Shown: positions 1 to 6,433 of the stretch, in pieces | Layout of the letters: every line of letters begins with the position of its first letter | Position numbering within the stretch: the stretch's first letter is position 1 | From: Chloroflexota bacterium | GTDB taxonomy: Bacteria > Chloroflexota > Dormibacteria > Dormibacterales > Dormibacteraceae | DNA length: 7,093 nucleotides | NCBI GenBank assembly: GCA_005880175.1 | Contig: VBJR01000076.1 | Span: forward strand, 3,955-11,047 | Reading direction: 5' to 3' | Position numbers and translations under genes: made by a program | Notes under the pieces: model-generated | Databases searched by the model: none | Told to the model about the DNA's origin: nothing | What the model saw: the letters and a program-made list of their open reading frames with translations, nothing else

Positions 1-795
1 CTCGACCACCTCGACCCACCCGCCCGGCCGCGTCACCCGCGACAGCTCCTCGATCACGACCGGCCAGGAGGCGAGGGGCAGGCCGGACACCAGGTACCGC
101 TGGTGCACGAAGTCGAACTGGCCGTCCGCGAACGGCAGGCCGTGCAGCACGTTGCCCCGCACGTACCGGTAGCGCGGCGGCTGCCGCGGCTTGCCGGACA
201 CCAGGTCGAGGCCCACCACCAGCGCCGGCTGGAACGCGTCGCACATCTCGAACGCCCACTGGCCGGTGCCGCAGCCGACGTCGAGGACGCGGACCGGGCG
301 GTCCACCGGCGCCAGGTGGTTGGCGCCCAGCGTCTCCCGGATGGCGTAGTGCTGGATATCCAGCCGGTCCATCTCGCCGGGGTGGCGCGGGAACAGGTAG
401 TGCTCGCTGTCCGTCGCCGGCTGGTTCCTGATCGCCGCGGCGATCTCGGCGTCGCTGGGCAGGCGGAGCTGCCAATCTACGAGGCCCAGCTCGTTCGCCG
501 TGCGGACCAGCGCGCGGAGCACGTTGAGACGGCGGTCGATCGTCGCCGGCGCACGATCGCGGCGTCGGAGGTCCACCGTGTACTCGAGGACGGCGCGCCA
601 CGCGGCGTTGGGGCCGCCCGCCAGCACCCGGGCCGTGGCCCTGACCGGCGCCGTTCCGAGGAACCGCGCGAAGTCCTCGACGTCCGCCCGGTAGGCCTGC
701 ACCGTGTGGTCGTTGCGGTCGGCCCAGAACCGGTCGAGGAGCTCGCGGGCACGGGCGAGCGCGCCGCCGTCGACCTCGTCCTCGACCATCTCCAT
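1..795 (-). CDS. Tyrosine-recombinase N-terminal-like domain fused to class I SAM methyltransferase, copy 1 (3' end outside window)
   Basis: Reading the minus strand from the ATG at 795 gives 265 residues with no stop before the window edge. A GGAGGA ribosome site at 805-800, four bases from the ATG, supports this start; a second ATG two codons in is less well spaced. Residues ~12-112 resemble the helical core-binding domain of XerC/D-type recombinases: HTVQAYRADVEDFARFL, then PATIDRRLNVLRALVRTA and GLVDW. Residues ~132-265 are a Rossmann-type methyltransferase: EMDRLDIQHY, then the SAM-binding motif VLDVGCGTGQWA (170-181), an acidic residue after strand 2 (GLDL, D197), GNVLHGLPFADG, FDFVHQR and RPGGWVEVVE. 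No recombinase catalytic domain follows. The methyltransferase part is about 63% identical, by hand count, to the gene at 2737-3906. Substrate is unknown. The gene is divergent from the WXG gene, with 65 bases between the two starts. The fold calls are by eye; the methyltransferase is secure, the N-terminal domain likely. Confidence 0.88.
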   Translation of the reverse strand, partial: MEMVEDEVDGGALARARELLDRFWADRNDHTVQAYRADVEDFARFLGTAPVRATARVLAGGPNAAWRAVLEYTVDLRRRDRAPATIDRRLNVLRALVRTANELGLVDWQLRLPSDAEIAAAIRNQPATDSEHYLFPRHPGEMDRLDIQHYAIRETLGANHLAPVDRPVRVLDVGCGTGQWAFEMCDAFQPALVVGLDLVSGKPRQPPRYRYVRGNVLHGLPFADGQFDFVHQRYLVSGLPLASWPVVIEELSRVTRPGGWVEVVE

Positions 796-799
796 GGCT

Positions 800-805
800 T
801 CCTCC
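800..805 (-). promoter_or_regulatory. Ribosome binding site for fusion methyltransferase copy 1
   Basis: The minus strand reads GGAGGA, then AGCC, then ATG at 795. This purine-rich site is what selects 795 as the start. Confidence 0.7.
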
Positions 806-845
806 GCCCTCCGGGGTGGCGTCCGCCACCAGCGACGCAAGTGTG

Positions 846-851
846 TATCAT
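846..851 (+). promoter_or_regulatory. Candidate -10 element for a leaderless WXG transcript
   Basis: TATCAT fits the actinobacterial TANNNT -10 pattern and ends nine bases before the GTG at 861. That places transcription start on or next to the start codon. No convincing -35 hexamer is visible 16-18 bases upstream and there is no Shine-Dalgarno sequence before the GTG, which is consistent with a leaderless mRNA but does not prove one. Confidence 0.35.
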
Positions 852-860
852 CTCGTCCGG

Positions 861-2125
861 GTGAGTCAACGCGTACTGGCCACGCACCAGGCCGAGACGG
901 CCGCGAAACAGCTCGGCGAGATCCTCGGCAACGTCACGGCCCAGCTGGTACAGCTCAGGCAGGCGGGACAGCGACTGAGCAATCCGGGCGTCTGGGACGG
1001 TCCGATGGCCGACCAGTTCCGCACGAGCCACTGGCCGCAGATGTGCACGACAGTGGACAACTCGCTGTCACAGATGGAGCGGCTCGGACACACCTCGTCC
1101 GCGGTCATCGCCGCGGTCATGGAGGCGGGCACGAACGGCGCGCTGAGCGCGCCCGCCGCGCCGGCGTACACGCCGCCCGGACCGCCGGGCCCGGCCGAGC
1201 TCGCGCAGCGCAGCGCGTGGTGGGCCGGCTTGACAGAGGCGCAGCGCCAGCAGTATCTGGCCGCCGACCCCGGCGACTACGCGTACCTCGCGACGCCCGC
1301 CGAGCTGCACGCGGCCGGCTTCAACAGCCTGCAGGACGTGTACCGGCGACAGTCGTACGCGGACGCCGGTGTCAACGCCGCGTCGTGGATCCCCGGCCTG
1401 GGACTCAAGGCCAACGATCGCAACGTGCAGGCCGTGTACGCGTTCTACCAGCACCTCTGGGACACCGATCACAACCTGCAGTGGGCGGGGATGGGAAAGC
1501 TGGCCGGCGCGCCGGTGTACGGCGGCGTCCAGGCGGCCTGCAGGAGACGCAGTGGTACGAGACCAAGTTCCTGACGATGCAGAAGAACATCTTCGACGAC
1601 CTGGGCTGGCAGCACGACGCGTACGAGCACGGCGGCATCGACGCGATCCGGGCGCTGGCCGCCAACGGGTCGATCGACCCCCTGACGGCGAAGGCGTGGG
1701 AGCAGATCAACTCGGGGATACCGAGCCAGGTCGCCACCGGCAACACAGCGTTGCTGCGGCGGGAGCAGTTCAACGTCCTCCAGGGCCTCTACGACCAGGT
1801 GCGCAGTCACAATTCGCCGGAGGGTCGGATCTTCACCGACCTGCTCTCGGAGAACACCAACTCACCGATCCCGGGCGGCGAGCCGTTCCGTGACTCCGGC
1901 GGGTTCCACGTCGAGATCTCGCTGGGTCCGCTGCAGCTCGGCTACGACTCGAGGGACATCACCCAGTTCCCCGACCGCTGGCACTGGATCACCTCGGACA
2001 TGCTGCCGAAGTACCAGGCGCTCCTGAAGGACCCGCAGCAGGCGCAGCAGCTGATCGACACGCCGTTGAGCCAGCGGGCCAGCGGCTTCCGGATGCTGCC
2101 CTGGCTGAACGTGGACGGCTACTGA
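861..2125 (+). pseudogene. WXG100-domain protein, interrupted by a single-base frameshift near 1538
   Basis: Frame one runs from GTG 861 to 1538 (226 codons) and the same protein continues in the -1 frame from 1538 to the TGA at 2125 (195 residues), giving about 421 residues if repaired. Residues ~1-93 form a helical WXG100/ESX-type domain with VWDGPMADQF at 44-53 as the turn motif. A Pro/Ala-rich linker (94-112) follows, then a WWAGLTEAQRQQYLAADP segment like the linker often seen in large actinobacterial WXG proteins. The remainder (MQKNIFDDLGWQHDAYEHGG, NSGIPSQVATGNTALLRREQ) is a soluble region I do not recognise. No signal peptide is seen, as expected for type VII secretion substrates or associated proteins. 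Past the shift, frame one yields only an Arg-rich tail stopping at 1574, while frame two before the shift is an Arg-rich shadow; together these locate the break. A GTG at 816 would add 15 residues. Sequencing error is a real alternative to true inactivation. Confidence 0.75.
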
Positions 2126-2142
2126 TGCGGGCGGGGTGCGGC

Positions 2143-2150
2143 GGAGGAGG
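2143..2150 (+). promoter_or_regulatory. Ribosome binding site for the lipoprotein gene
   Basis: GGAGGAGG lies six bases before the ATG at 2157. It rules out the upstream in-frame GTG at 2136, which would place this site inside the coding region. Confidence 0.8.
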
Positions 2151-2156
2151 ATCGTC

Positions 2157-2705
2157 ATGTCGCCACGGCGACTCCTGTCGAGCGCTGCGATCGCCGGCGC
2201 CATCGTCGTGGCCGGCTGCATGATGGGCGGCCAGTCGGTGCCCCACGTGACGTGGAACCTGCGCCAGAGCCACACGAAGTCGGACGTCGGCTGGAAGGAC
2301 AGCCTCGACGCCACGTCGGTGAGCCAGACGGTGGACGTGACGATCCTGCTGCCCGCCGAGCGCACCCTGTCGATGCGCGCGGTGCGCGAGGACTTCCAGG
2401 CCAGCGGCAACGACCTGCAGTCGGTGGCCGTCCTGTACGCGCCGACGTCGAACGACGACGGCTATCAGCAGGCGAAGGACGTCGCCCGGAGCTGGGGCCT
2501 GGGCACGGCCGGCCTCGACGAGTGGCACCAGCAGGTGGTCCAGTCGAGGCAGCACGGCCTCCCGGAGTCGCAGGTGCCGTCGTACCCGCAGATGGTCGGC
2601 ACGCCGTTGGGTGGGCCGAGCGGGCCGACGCCGGTGGCGACGGTGCTGAACTCGTACGACGACGCCAGGCCGTTCCAGCTGCGCCTCGAGTTCCAGTGGG
2701 TGTGA
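2157..2705 (+). CDS. Small secreted lipoprotein of unknown function
   Basis: This encodes 182 residues, starting from the ATG preceded by a strong GGAGGAGG site. Residues 1-20 are a lipoprotein signal peptide: a short basic start (SPRR), a hydrophobic stretch (AAIAGAIVV) and the lipobox VAGC with Cys21 as the predicted lipidated residue. The mature part (~160 residues) is polar, with no further membrane segment and only the lipobox cysteine. It contains a VDVTILLPAERTLSM strand-like region and a Gly/Pro-rich segment near 150 (GGPSGPTP). I do not recognise the family. The gene begins 31 bases after the WXG gene's stop on the same strand, so the two are probably co-transcribed; a membrane-anchored partner beside a WXG protein is plausible but inferred. 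It converges on the fusion methyltransferase gene, with 31 bases between the stops. Confidence 0.85.
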   Translation: MSPRRLLSSAAIAGAIVVAGCMMGGQSVPHVTWNLRQSHTKSDVGWKDSLDATSVSQTVDVTILLPAERTLSMRAVREDFQASGNDLQSVAVLYAPTSNDDGYQQAKDVARSWGLGTAGLDEWHQQVVQSRQHGLPESQVPSYPQMVGTPLGGPSGPTPVATVLNSYDDARPFQLRLEFQWV

Positions 2706-2736
2706 TCGCCGCCGCCTGAGCGGAGACGGCCGGTCG

Positions 2737-3906
2737 TCAGGCCGGCGCCTTCCTGCCGTAGGCGATCGCGAAGCGTGCGGAGCTGCGGTACTCGTCCCAC
2801 TCGTTGTCCATCGCGGTGATCAGCTCGTAGCTCCGCTGGCGCGGGACGCTCAGCCTGGCCTCGAACGTGTCGCTGAGCCGCATCATGCCGGCCCGCACGC
2901 CCGACGCCAGCAGCGATCCGGCCTGGCCGCCCCACTCGCCGACCGGGATGCTGACCGACTGGCCCTGGACCTCCTCCAGGCCCGCCCGGTCCAGGTCGTC
3001 GGCGAGCGAGTCGATGATCGTCGCCTCGGTGTCCAGGCCGAGGCCCCGGCCGATCTGGCGGACCAGGCGCCACAGCTCCTCGGTCGCCGGGCCGGGCGAG
3101 TCCGTCCGCGGCGCGGCCTCCACCAGCTCGAGCCAGCCGCCGGCCCTCGTCACGCGGACCAGGTCGCGCATGACCGCCGGCCACGATCCGGCCGGGACGC
3201 CGGAGGCCAGGAGCAGCCGCTGGTGCACCAGGTCGAACCTGCCGTCCGCGAACGGCAGGCCGTGCAGCACGTTGCCCTTCACGAAGTGGTAGTTCGCCGT
3301 CCCGCCGGGCTTGCTCGGCTCCAGGTCGTACCCGATGACCAGCGCGGCGGGGAACTCGGCGCACATGTCGTACGCCCACTGGCCGGTCCCGCAGCCCACG
3401 TCGAGCACGCGGGCTGGCGAGCGGATGGGGGCGACGTAGTTGCCCCGGAGCGCCTCCCGCAGCGCGTAGTGCTGGACGTCGAGGCGATCGATCTCGCTCT
3501 CGTGGCGCGGAAACAGGTACGGCGCGTCGCCGCTCACCTCGGCGCGCATGGCGCGCGCGATCTCGTCCTCTCCGGGGAGATCCAGATCCCAGTCCACCAG
3601 TCCCTCGCTGCGCGCTCGCCGTGTCAGCGCCCGCAGCGTCCAGAGCCTGCGAACGATGGTGTTCGTGGCCCGGCGCTGGCGCCGGAGGTCGAGCGCGTAC
3701 GAGGATGTTAGCCTGACCGCTTCCCGCGGGCCCGCGGCCAGGAGCTCGAGCACGGCTTCCCCGCGCGACCGGCCCCGGAAGCGAGCGAACTCGTCCAGGT
3801 CGTTCGCGTACGCAACGCGCGTGCGGGGACCCCGGTGAGCCAGGAATCCGCCGACGCAGCGCTGCACAGCGGCGAGGGAGGCGACGTCGTCGGCAGCCAA
3901 CGCCAT
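2737..3906 (-). CDS. Tyrosine-recombinase N-terminal-like domain fused to class I SAM methyltransferase, copy 2 (complete)
   Basis: This encodes 389 residues. Residues ~10-112 match the core-binding domain pattern of integrase/XerC-type recombinases: RTRVAYANDLDEFARF (28-43), SSYALDLRRQRRATNTIVRR (68-87), LRALTRRARSEGLVDWDL (91-108). The recombinase catalytic domain (Arg-His-Arg-Tyr) is absent. Residues ~130-265 form the SAM-binding fold: EIDRLDVQHYALRE (138-151), VLDVGCGTGQWA (167-178), the acidic residue D194 in IGYDL, GNVLHGLPFADG (211-222), FDLVHQR and RAGGWLELVE. Residues ~266-389 are the substrate-side C-terminal part (EELWRLVRQIGRGLG, then YELITAMDNEWDEY). The RLDxQHY lead-in resembles fungal LaeA-like methyltransferases. 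The substrate could be protein, small molecule or nucleic acid; no DNA-methyltransferase motif (DPPY, NPPY, PCQ) is present. The ATG at 3906 lacks a clear ribosome site, and a GTG at codon 14 is an alternative. It follows the DUF1445 gene by 42 bases on the same strand. Confidence 0.92.
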   Translation of the reverse strand: MALAADDVASLAAVQRCVGGFLAHRGPRTRVAYANDLDEFARFRGRSRGEAVLELLAAGPREAVRLTSSYALDLRRQRRATNTIVRRLWTLRALTRRARSEGLVDWDLDLPGEDEIARAMRAEVSGDAPYLFPRHESEIDRLDVQHYALREALRGNYVAPIRSPARVLDVGCGTGQWAYDMCAEFPAALVIGYDLEPSKPGGTANYHFVKGNVLHGLPFADGRFDLVHQRLLLASGVPAGSWPAVMRDLVRVTRAGGWLELVEAAPRTDSPGPATEELWRLVRQIGRGLGLDTEATIIDSLADDLDRAGLEEVQGQSVSIPVGEWGGQAGSLLASGVRAGMMRLSDTFEARLSVPRQRSYELITAMDNEWDEYRSSARFAIAYGRKAPA

Positions 3907-3948
3907 CAGCTTAGCGGTGAGGACACGGGTGGTCGAACGGCGTGCTCT

Positions 3949-4734
3949 CTAGAGGCTGGCCAGGCTCGTGTTGCGCAGGTCGGTGACGAGCATGCAGCCC
4001 GGCGCGTGCGTGATGCAGAACTCGGGCCGCACCTCGGCGATCACCGCCTGGGGGGTGACGCCGCAGGCCCAGAACACGGGCAGCTCGCCGTCCCTGACCG
4101 GCACCGCGTCGCCGTAGTCGGGCCGGGCCAGGTCGGCGATGCCGATCTCCTCGGGCAGGCCGATGTGGACCGGGGCGCCGTGCACGGACGGGAACCGGGA
4201 CGTGATCTGGATCGCGCGGATGGCGTCGGCTGGCCGGAGGGGGCGCATCGAGACCACCAGTGGCCCCTGGAACGGGCCCGCCGGCACGCACTCGATGCTG
4301 GTGCGGTACATCGGGACGTTGGAGCCGCAGGTGAGGTGGCGCAGCTCGATCCCGTCGTCGGCAAGCGCCTGCTCGAACGAGAAGGAGCAGCCGATCGCGA
4401 ACGTGACCAGGTCGTCGCGCCACGCGTGGCGCACGTCCGCCGGCTCCTCGACGAGCTCGCCATGGCGCCAGACCCGGTAGCGGGGCAGGTCGGTGCGCAC
4501 GTCCAGGTCGTCGCCGAGCTGGGGCAGCCGGGGATCGCCGGGCTCCGAGACGGCGAGGACGGGGCACGGCTTGGGGTTGGCCTGGGCGAACCGGAGGAAG
4601 TCGTGGGCGAGGGCGGCGGGCAGCACGACGAGGTTGGCCTGGACGCTGCCGGGCGCCTCGCCGGCCGTGGGCCCGGCGAGGTCGCCGGCACGGATGCGCC
4701 GCCGAACCGCGGCTCCGGGCTCCTGACCACCCAT
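3949..4734 (-). CDS. DUF1445/UPF0317 family protein (putative hydro-lyase, D-glutamate-cyclase-like)
   Basis: This encodes 261 residues, the normal length for the family that includes Bacillus YcsI. The family signature is visible end to end: [19 protein letters not shown] (21-39), [16 protein letters not shown] (53-68), [10 protein letters not shown] (80-89), [18 protein letters not shown] (107-124), [10 protein letters not shown] (137-146), [10 protein letters not shown] (157-166), [18 protein letters not shown] (177-194), [11 protein letters not shown] (219-229) and [15 protein letters not shown] (241-255). A related domain occurs in mammalian D-glutamate cyclase, which turns D-glutamate into 5-oxo-D-proline; the bacterial proteins are usually labelled only putative hydro-lyases, so the substrate here is not assured. 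The protein is soluble, with no signal peptide. The ATG at 4734 lies 24 bases past the sigma-factor stop on the same strand. No Shine-Dalgarno sequence is present; a -10-like TACGAT sits six bases upstream, so the gene may also have its own leaderless transcript. Confidence 0.93.
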   Translation of the reverse strand: MGGQEPGAAVRRRIRAGDLAGPTAGEAPGSVQANLVVLPAALAHDFLRFAQANPKPCPVLAVSEPGDPRLPQLGDDLDVRTDLPRYRVWRHGELVEEPADVRHAWRDDLVTFAIGCSFSFEQALADDGIELRHLTCGSNVPMYRTSIECVPAGPFQGPLVVSMRPLRPADAIRAIQITSRFPSVHGAPVHIGLPEEIGIADLARPDYGDAVPVRDGELPVFWACGVTPQAVIAEVRPEFCITHAPGCMLVTDLRNTSLASL

Positions 4735-4740
4735 GGCTCT

Positions 4741-4746
4741 ATCGTA
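4741..4746 (-). promoter_or_regulatory. Candidate -10 element for a leaderless DUF1445 transcript
   Basis: The minus strand reads TACGAT (TANNNT pattern), then six bases, then the ATG at 4734, which puts the predicted transcription start at the start codon. There is no Shine-Dalgarno sequence and no good -35 hexamer. The call rests on spacing only. Confidence 0.35.
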
Positions 4747-4758
4747 GGTCGGCCGGCG

Positions 4759-5979
4759 TCAGCCGCCGACCGACTCGAGCCCGCGGCGCAGTAACGCCCG
4801 CTCGGCCTCGTTCTCGGTCCGCGCGATCGCCGCCTCGTACGCGGCGGCGGCCTCGGCCTGGCGGCCCAGCCGGCGCAGCAGGTCCGCGCGGATCGCGTGG
4901 AACAGGTGGTAGCCGGCCAGGTCCAGACCGTCCACCAGCGCCAGGGCCGCGTCCGGGCCCTCGACCTCGGCCACGGCCACCGCCCGGTTCAGCGCCACCA
5001 CCGGGCTCGGGGCCAGCCCCTGCAGCAGGTTGTACAGCTGCAGGATCTGCCACCAGTCGGTGGCGGCCGCCGCCGGCGCCGCGCTGTGGACCGCGCTGAT
5101 CGCCGCCTGGACCTGGTACGGGCCGGGCTGGTTGCGCCGGAGGCACGCCCGGACCAGCGCCTGCCCCTCGGCGATCAGTGCCTGGTCCCACCGGCCCCGG
5201 TCCTGGTCGGCCAGCCGCACCAGGTCGCCCTCCGGGGTGGTCCGCGCGGTCCGCCGCGACTCCAGCAGGAGCATCAGGGCCAGCAGCCCGGCGACCTCCG
5301 GCTCCTCGGGCAGCAGCTCGGTCAGCAGCCGTCCGAGCCGGATCGCCTCCCGGCACAGCTCCTCGCGCACGAGCCGGTCGCCCGCGCTCGCCGTGTGGCC
5401 CTCGTTGAAGATCAGGTAGACGACCGCCAGCACCGCCCGCAGGCGCTCCGGGAGGTCGGCCTGGCCCGGGACGCGGTAGGGGATGCCGGCGTCCCGGATC
5501 TTGCCCTTGGCCCGGACCAGCCGCTGGGCCATCGTGGCCTCGGGCACGAGGAACGCGCGCGCGATCTCGGCCGTGGTCAGGCCGCCGAGCAGGCGGAGCG
5601 TCAGCGCGACCCGGGCGGCGGGGCCCAGGGCCGGGTGGCAGCAGGTGAAGATCAGGCGCAGGCGGTCGTCGCGCACGGGGCCCTCCTCGACCGGCTCGGC
5701 GCGGGCGTGGAGCAGCGCCGCCTGGGCGTGCCGGTCCTCCCGGCTCGCCTCGCGGCGCAGGCGGTCGATCGCCCGGTTGCGAGCGGTGGTGATGATCCAG
5801 CCGGCCGGGCTCGGGGGCAGGCCCGAGTCCGGCCAGCGCCGCACCGCCGCGGTGAACGCGTCCTGGACCGCCTCCTCGGCGACGTCGATGTCGCCGAAGG
5901 CGCGGACCAGGACGGCCACCGCCCGGCCGTACTCCTCGCGGAAGACACGCTCGATCTCCGACGTGGCGACGGCCGGCAT
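4759..5979 (-). CDS. ECF42-type RNA polymerase sigma factor with long C-terminal extension
   Basis: This encodes 406 residues from the ATG at 5979, eight bases after the stop of the YCII gene. An upstream in-frame start at 6060 would overlap that gene by 73 bases and add a non-conserved tail, so I reject it. Region sigma-2 is at ~8-77 ([55 protein letters not shown]). Sigma-4 is at ~105-165 ([43 protein letters not shown]). The extension (~175-406) has the ECF42 hallmarks: [12 protein letters not shown] (187-198), [20 protein letters not shown] (209-228), [27 protein letters not shown], and TPR-like helices near the end ([37 protein letters not shown]). Group members have no classical anti-sigma factor and are encoded beside DGPF/YCII proteins, as here. 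The signal sensed is not known. Confidence 0.95.
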   Translation of the reverse strand: MPAVATSEIERVFREEYGRAVAVLVRAFGDIDVAEEAVQDAFTAAVRRWPDSGLPPSPAGWIITTARNRAIDRLRREASREDRHAQAALLHARAEPVEEGPVRDDRLRLIFTCCHPALGPAARVALTLRLLGGLTTAEIARAFLVPEATMAQRLVRAKGKIRDAGIPYRVPGQADLPERLRAVLAVVYLIFNEGHTASAGDRLVREELCREAIRLGRLLTELLPEEPEVAGLLALMLLLESRRTARTTPEGDLVRLADQDRGRWDQALIAEGQALVRACLRRNQPGPYQVQAAISAVHSAAPAAAATDWWQILQLYNLLQGLAPSPVVALNRAVAVAEVEGPDAALALVDGLDLAGYHLFHAIRADLLRRLGRQAEAAAAYEAAIARTENEAERALLRRGLESVGG

Positions 5980-5987
5980 CCCGGCGC

Positions 5988-6338
5988 TCAGCCCCGGGTG
6001 GCCTGGAACGGCCGGACCTCGATCGGGAGCGTGATCGCCCGCGCGTAGCGGCGAGCCCACTCCAGCGCGGCGTCCAGGTCGGGCGCCCGGAGGATCAGGA
6101 GTCCGCCGATGTGCTCCTTGCCCTCCACGTAGGGCCCGTCCGTGGTCAGCAGCTCACCGTCGTGGAGGCGGACGACCGTGGCCGAGCTGGCCGCGGCCAG
6201 GCCGCCGCTGAACACCCAGGCGCCGGCCGCCCGCATCTCGGCGACCAGGGCGTCGAGGTCCCGCATGATGCCGGCCAGGACCTCGGGCGGGGGAGGGGGG
6301 CCGTCGGGCTGCTGGATGCTGAGCAGGTAGTCCTTCAT
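5988..6338 (-). CDS. YCII/DGPF family protein, partner of the ECF42 sigma factor
   Basis: This encodes 116 residues, the usual length for the family. It begins [10 protein letters not shown] and carries the DGPF-type signature [19 protein letters not shown] (65-83), here with Tyr in place of Phe, plus a conserved helix [13 protein letters not shown] (87-99) and the ending PIEVRPF. Residues ~21-40 form the amphipathic helix typical of the ferredoxin-like YCII fold. A run of five prolines at 14-18 is a local quirk. A good AGGAGG site lies eight bases before the ATG. The gene sits eight bases upstream of the sigma factor and is almost certainly co-transcribed with it. The biochemical role of DGPF proteins is unsettled; sensing, or action downstream of the ECF42 factor, are the usual proposals. 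Confidence 0.94.
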   Translation of the reverse strand: MKDYLLSIQQPDGPPPPPEVLAGIMRDLDALVAEMRAAGAWVFSGGLAAASSATVVRLHDGELLTTDGPYVEGKEHIGGLLILRAPDLDAALEWARRYARAITLPIEVRPFQATRG

Positions 6339-6346
6339 CGGGTGGT

Positions 6347-6352
6347 CCTCCT
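6347..6352 (-). promoter_or_regulatory. Ribosome binding site for the YCII/DGPF gene
   Basis: The minus strand reads AGGAGG, eight bases before the ATG at 6338. It is the clearest Shine-Dalgarno sequence on the minus strand of this window. Confidence 0.8.
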
Positions 6353-6362
6353 GGACTGTACC

Positions 6363-6380
6363 GCCGGCGCCGCCGCCGGC
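6363..6380 (-). repeat. GCCGGC inverted repeat in the YCII leader
   Basis: Two copies of the palindromic hexamer GCCGGC (6363-6368 and 6375-6380) are separated by six bases and could pair into a short all-G/C hairpin. It lies between the proposed transcription start (near 6390) and the ribosome site at 6352. There is no T-run on either strand, so it is not a canonical terminator. In 70% G+C DNA it may be chance. Confidence 0.35.
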
Positions 6381-6393
6381 TCTTCACCCTCTA

Positions 6394-6420
6394 CACGAAC
6401 GCTCCCGGGCCGGATCGACA
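6394..6420 (-). promoter_or_regulatory. Candidate ECF42 promoter upstream of the YCII-sigma unit
   Basis: The minus strand reads TGTCGA at 6420-6415, a 17-base spacer, then CGTG at 6397-6394. From memory, the ECF42 group recognises TGTCGA at -35 and CGA/TC at -10, so the -35 is exact and the -10 matches three of four bases. The element is in the 95-base gap between the aldolase stop and the YCII start. It would give a leader of about 50 bases that includes the AGGAGG site. It suggests that the sigma factor activates its own operon. Confidence 0.5.
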
Positions 6421-6433
6421 CCCGCGACGCCGA

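Noticed and set aside
103..864. Long plus-strand open frame opposite fusion methyltransferase copy 1
   Set aside because: It is an antisense shadow; the minus-strand frame carries the VLDVGCGTGQWA motif and a good ribosome site.
704..1537. The upstream part of the frame-two open frame as a separate N-terminus for the WXG protein
   Set aside because: This portion is Arg-rich out-of-frame translation of the WXG domain; only the part after 1538 is genuine protein.
2729..2746. GCCGG/CCGGC inverted repeat at the convergent gene ends as a terminator
   Set aside because: It has only a five-pair stem with an eight-base loop and no T-run. It is too weak to call in this base composition.
1..3906. A phage, integron or integrase-driven mobile element, suggested by recombinase-like N-terminal domains
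   Set aside because: Neither protein has the tyrosine recombinase catalytic domain, and no tRNA, att-like repeats or transposase are present in the window.
3835..4794. A 319-codon plus-strand open frame opposite DUF1445
   Set aside because: The composition is His/Arg/Gly-rich without domain signals. The minus-strand frame matches the DUF1445 family across its full length.
4897..6048. A 383-codon plus-strand open frame opposite the sigma-factor gene
   Set aside because: It is rich in Arg, Gln, Val and Gly with no recognisable motif. It is the antisense shadow of a clearly conserved sigma factor, as expected at 70% G+C.
6355..6360. TACAGT on the minus strand as a -10 box for the YCII gene
   Set aside because: Transcription would begin inside or beside the AGGAGG ribosome site, which would make that site useless. 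The ECF-type promoter upstream fits better.
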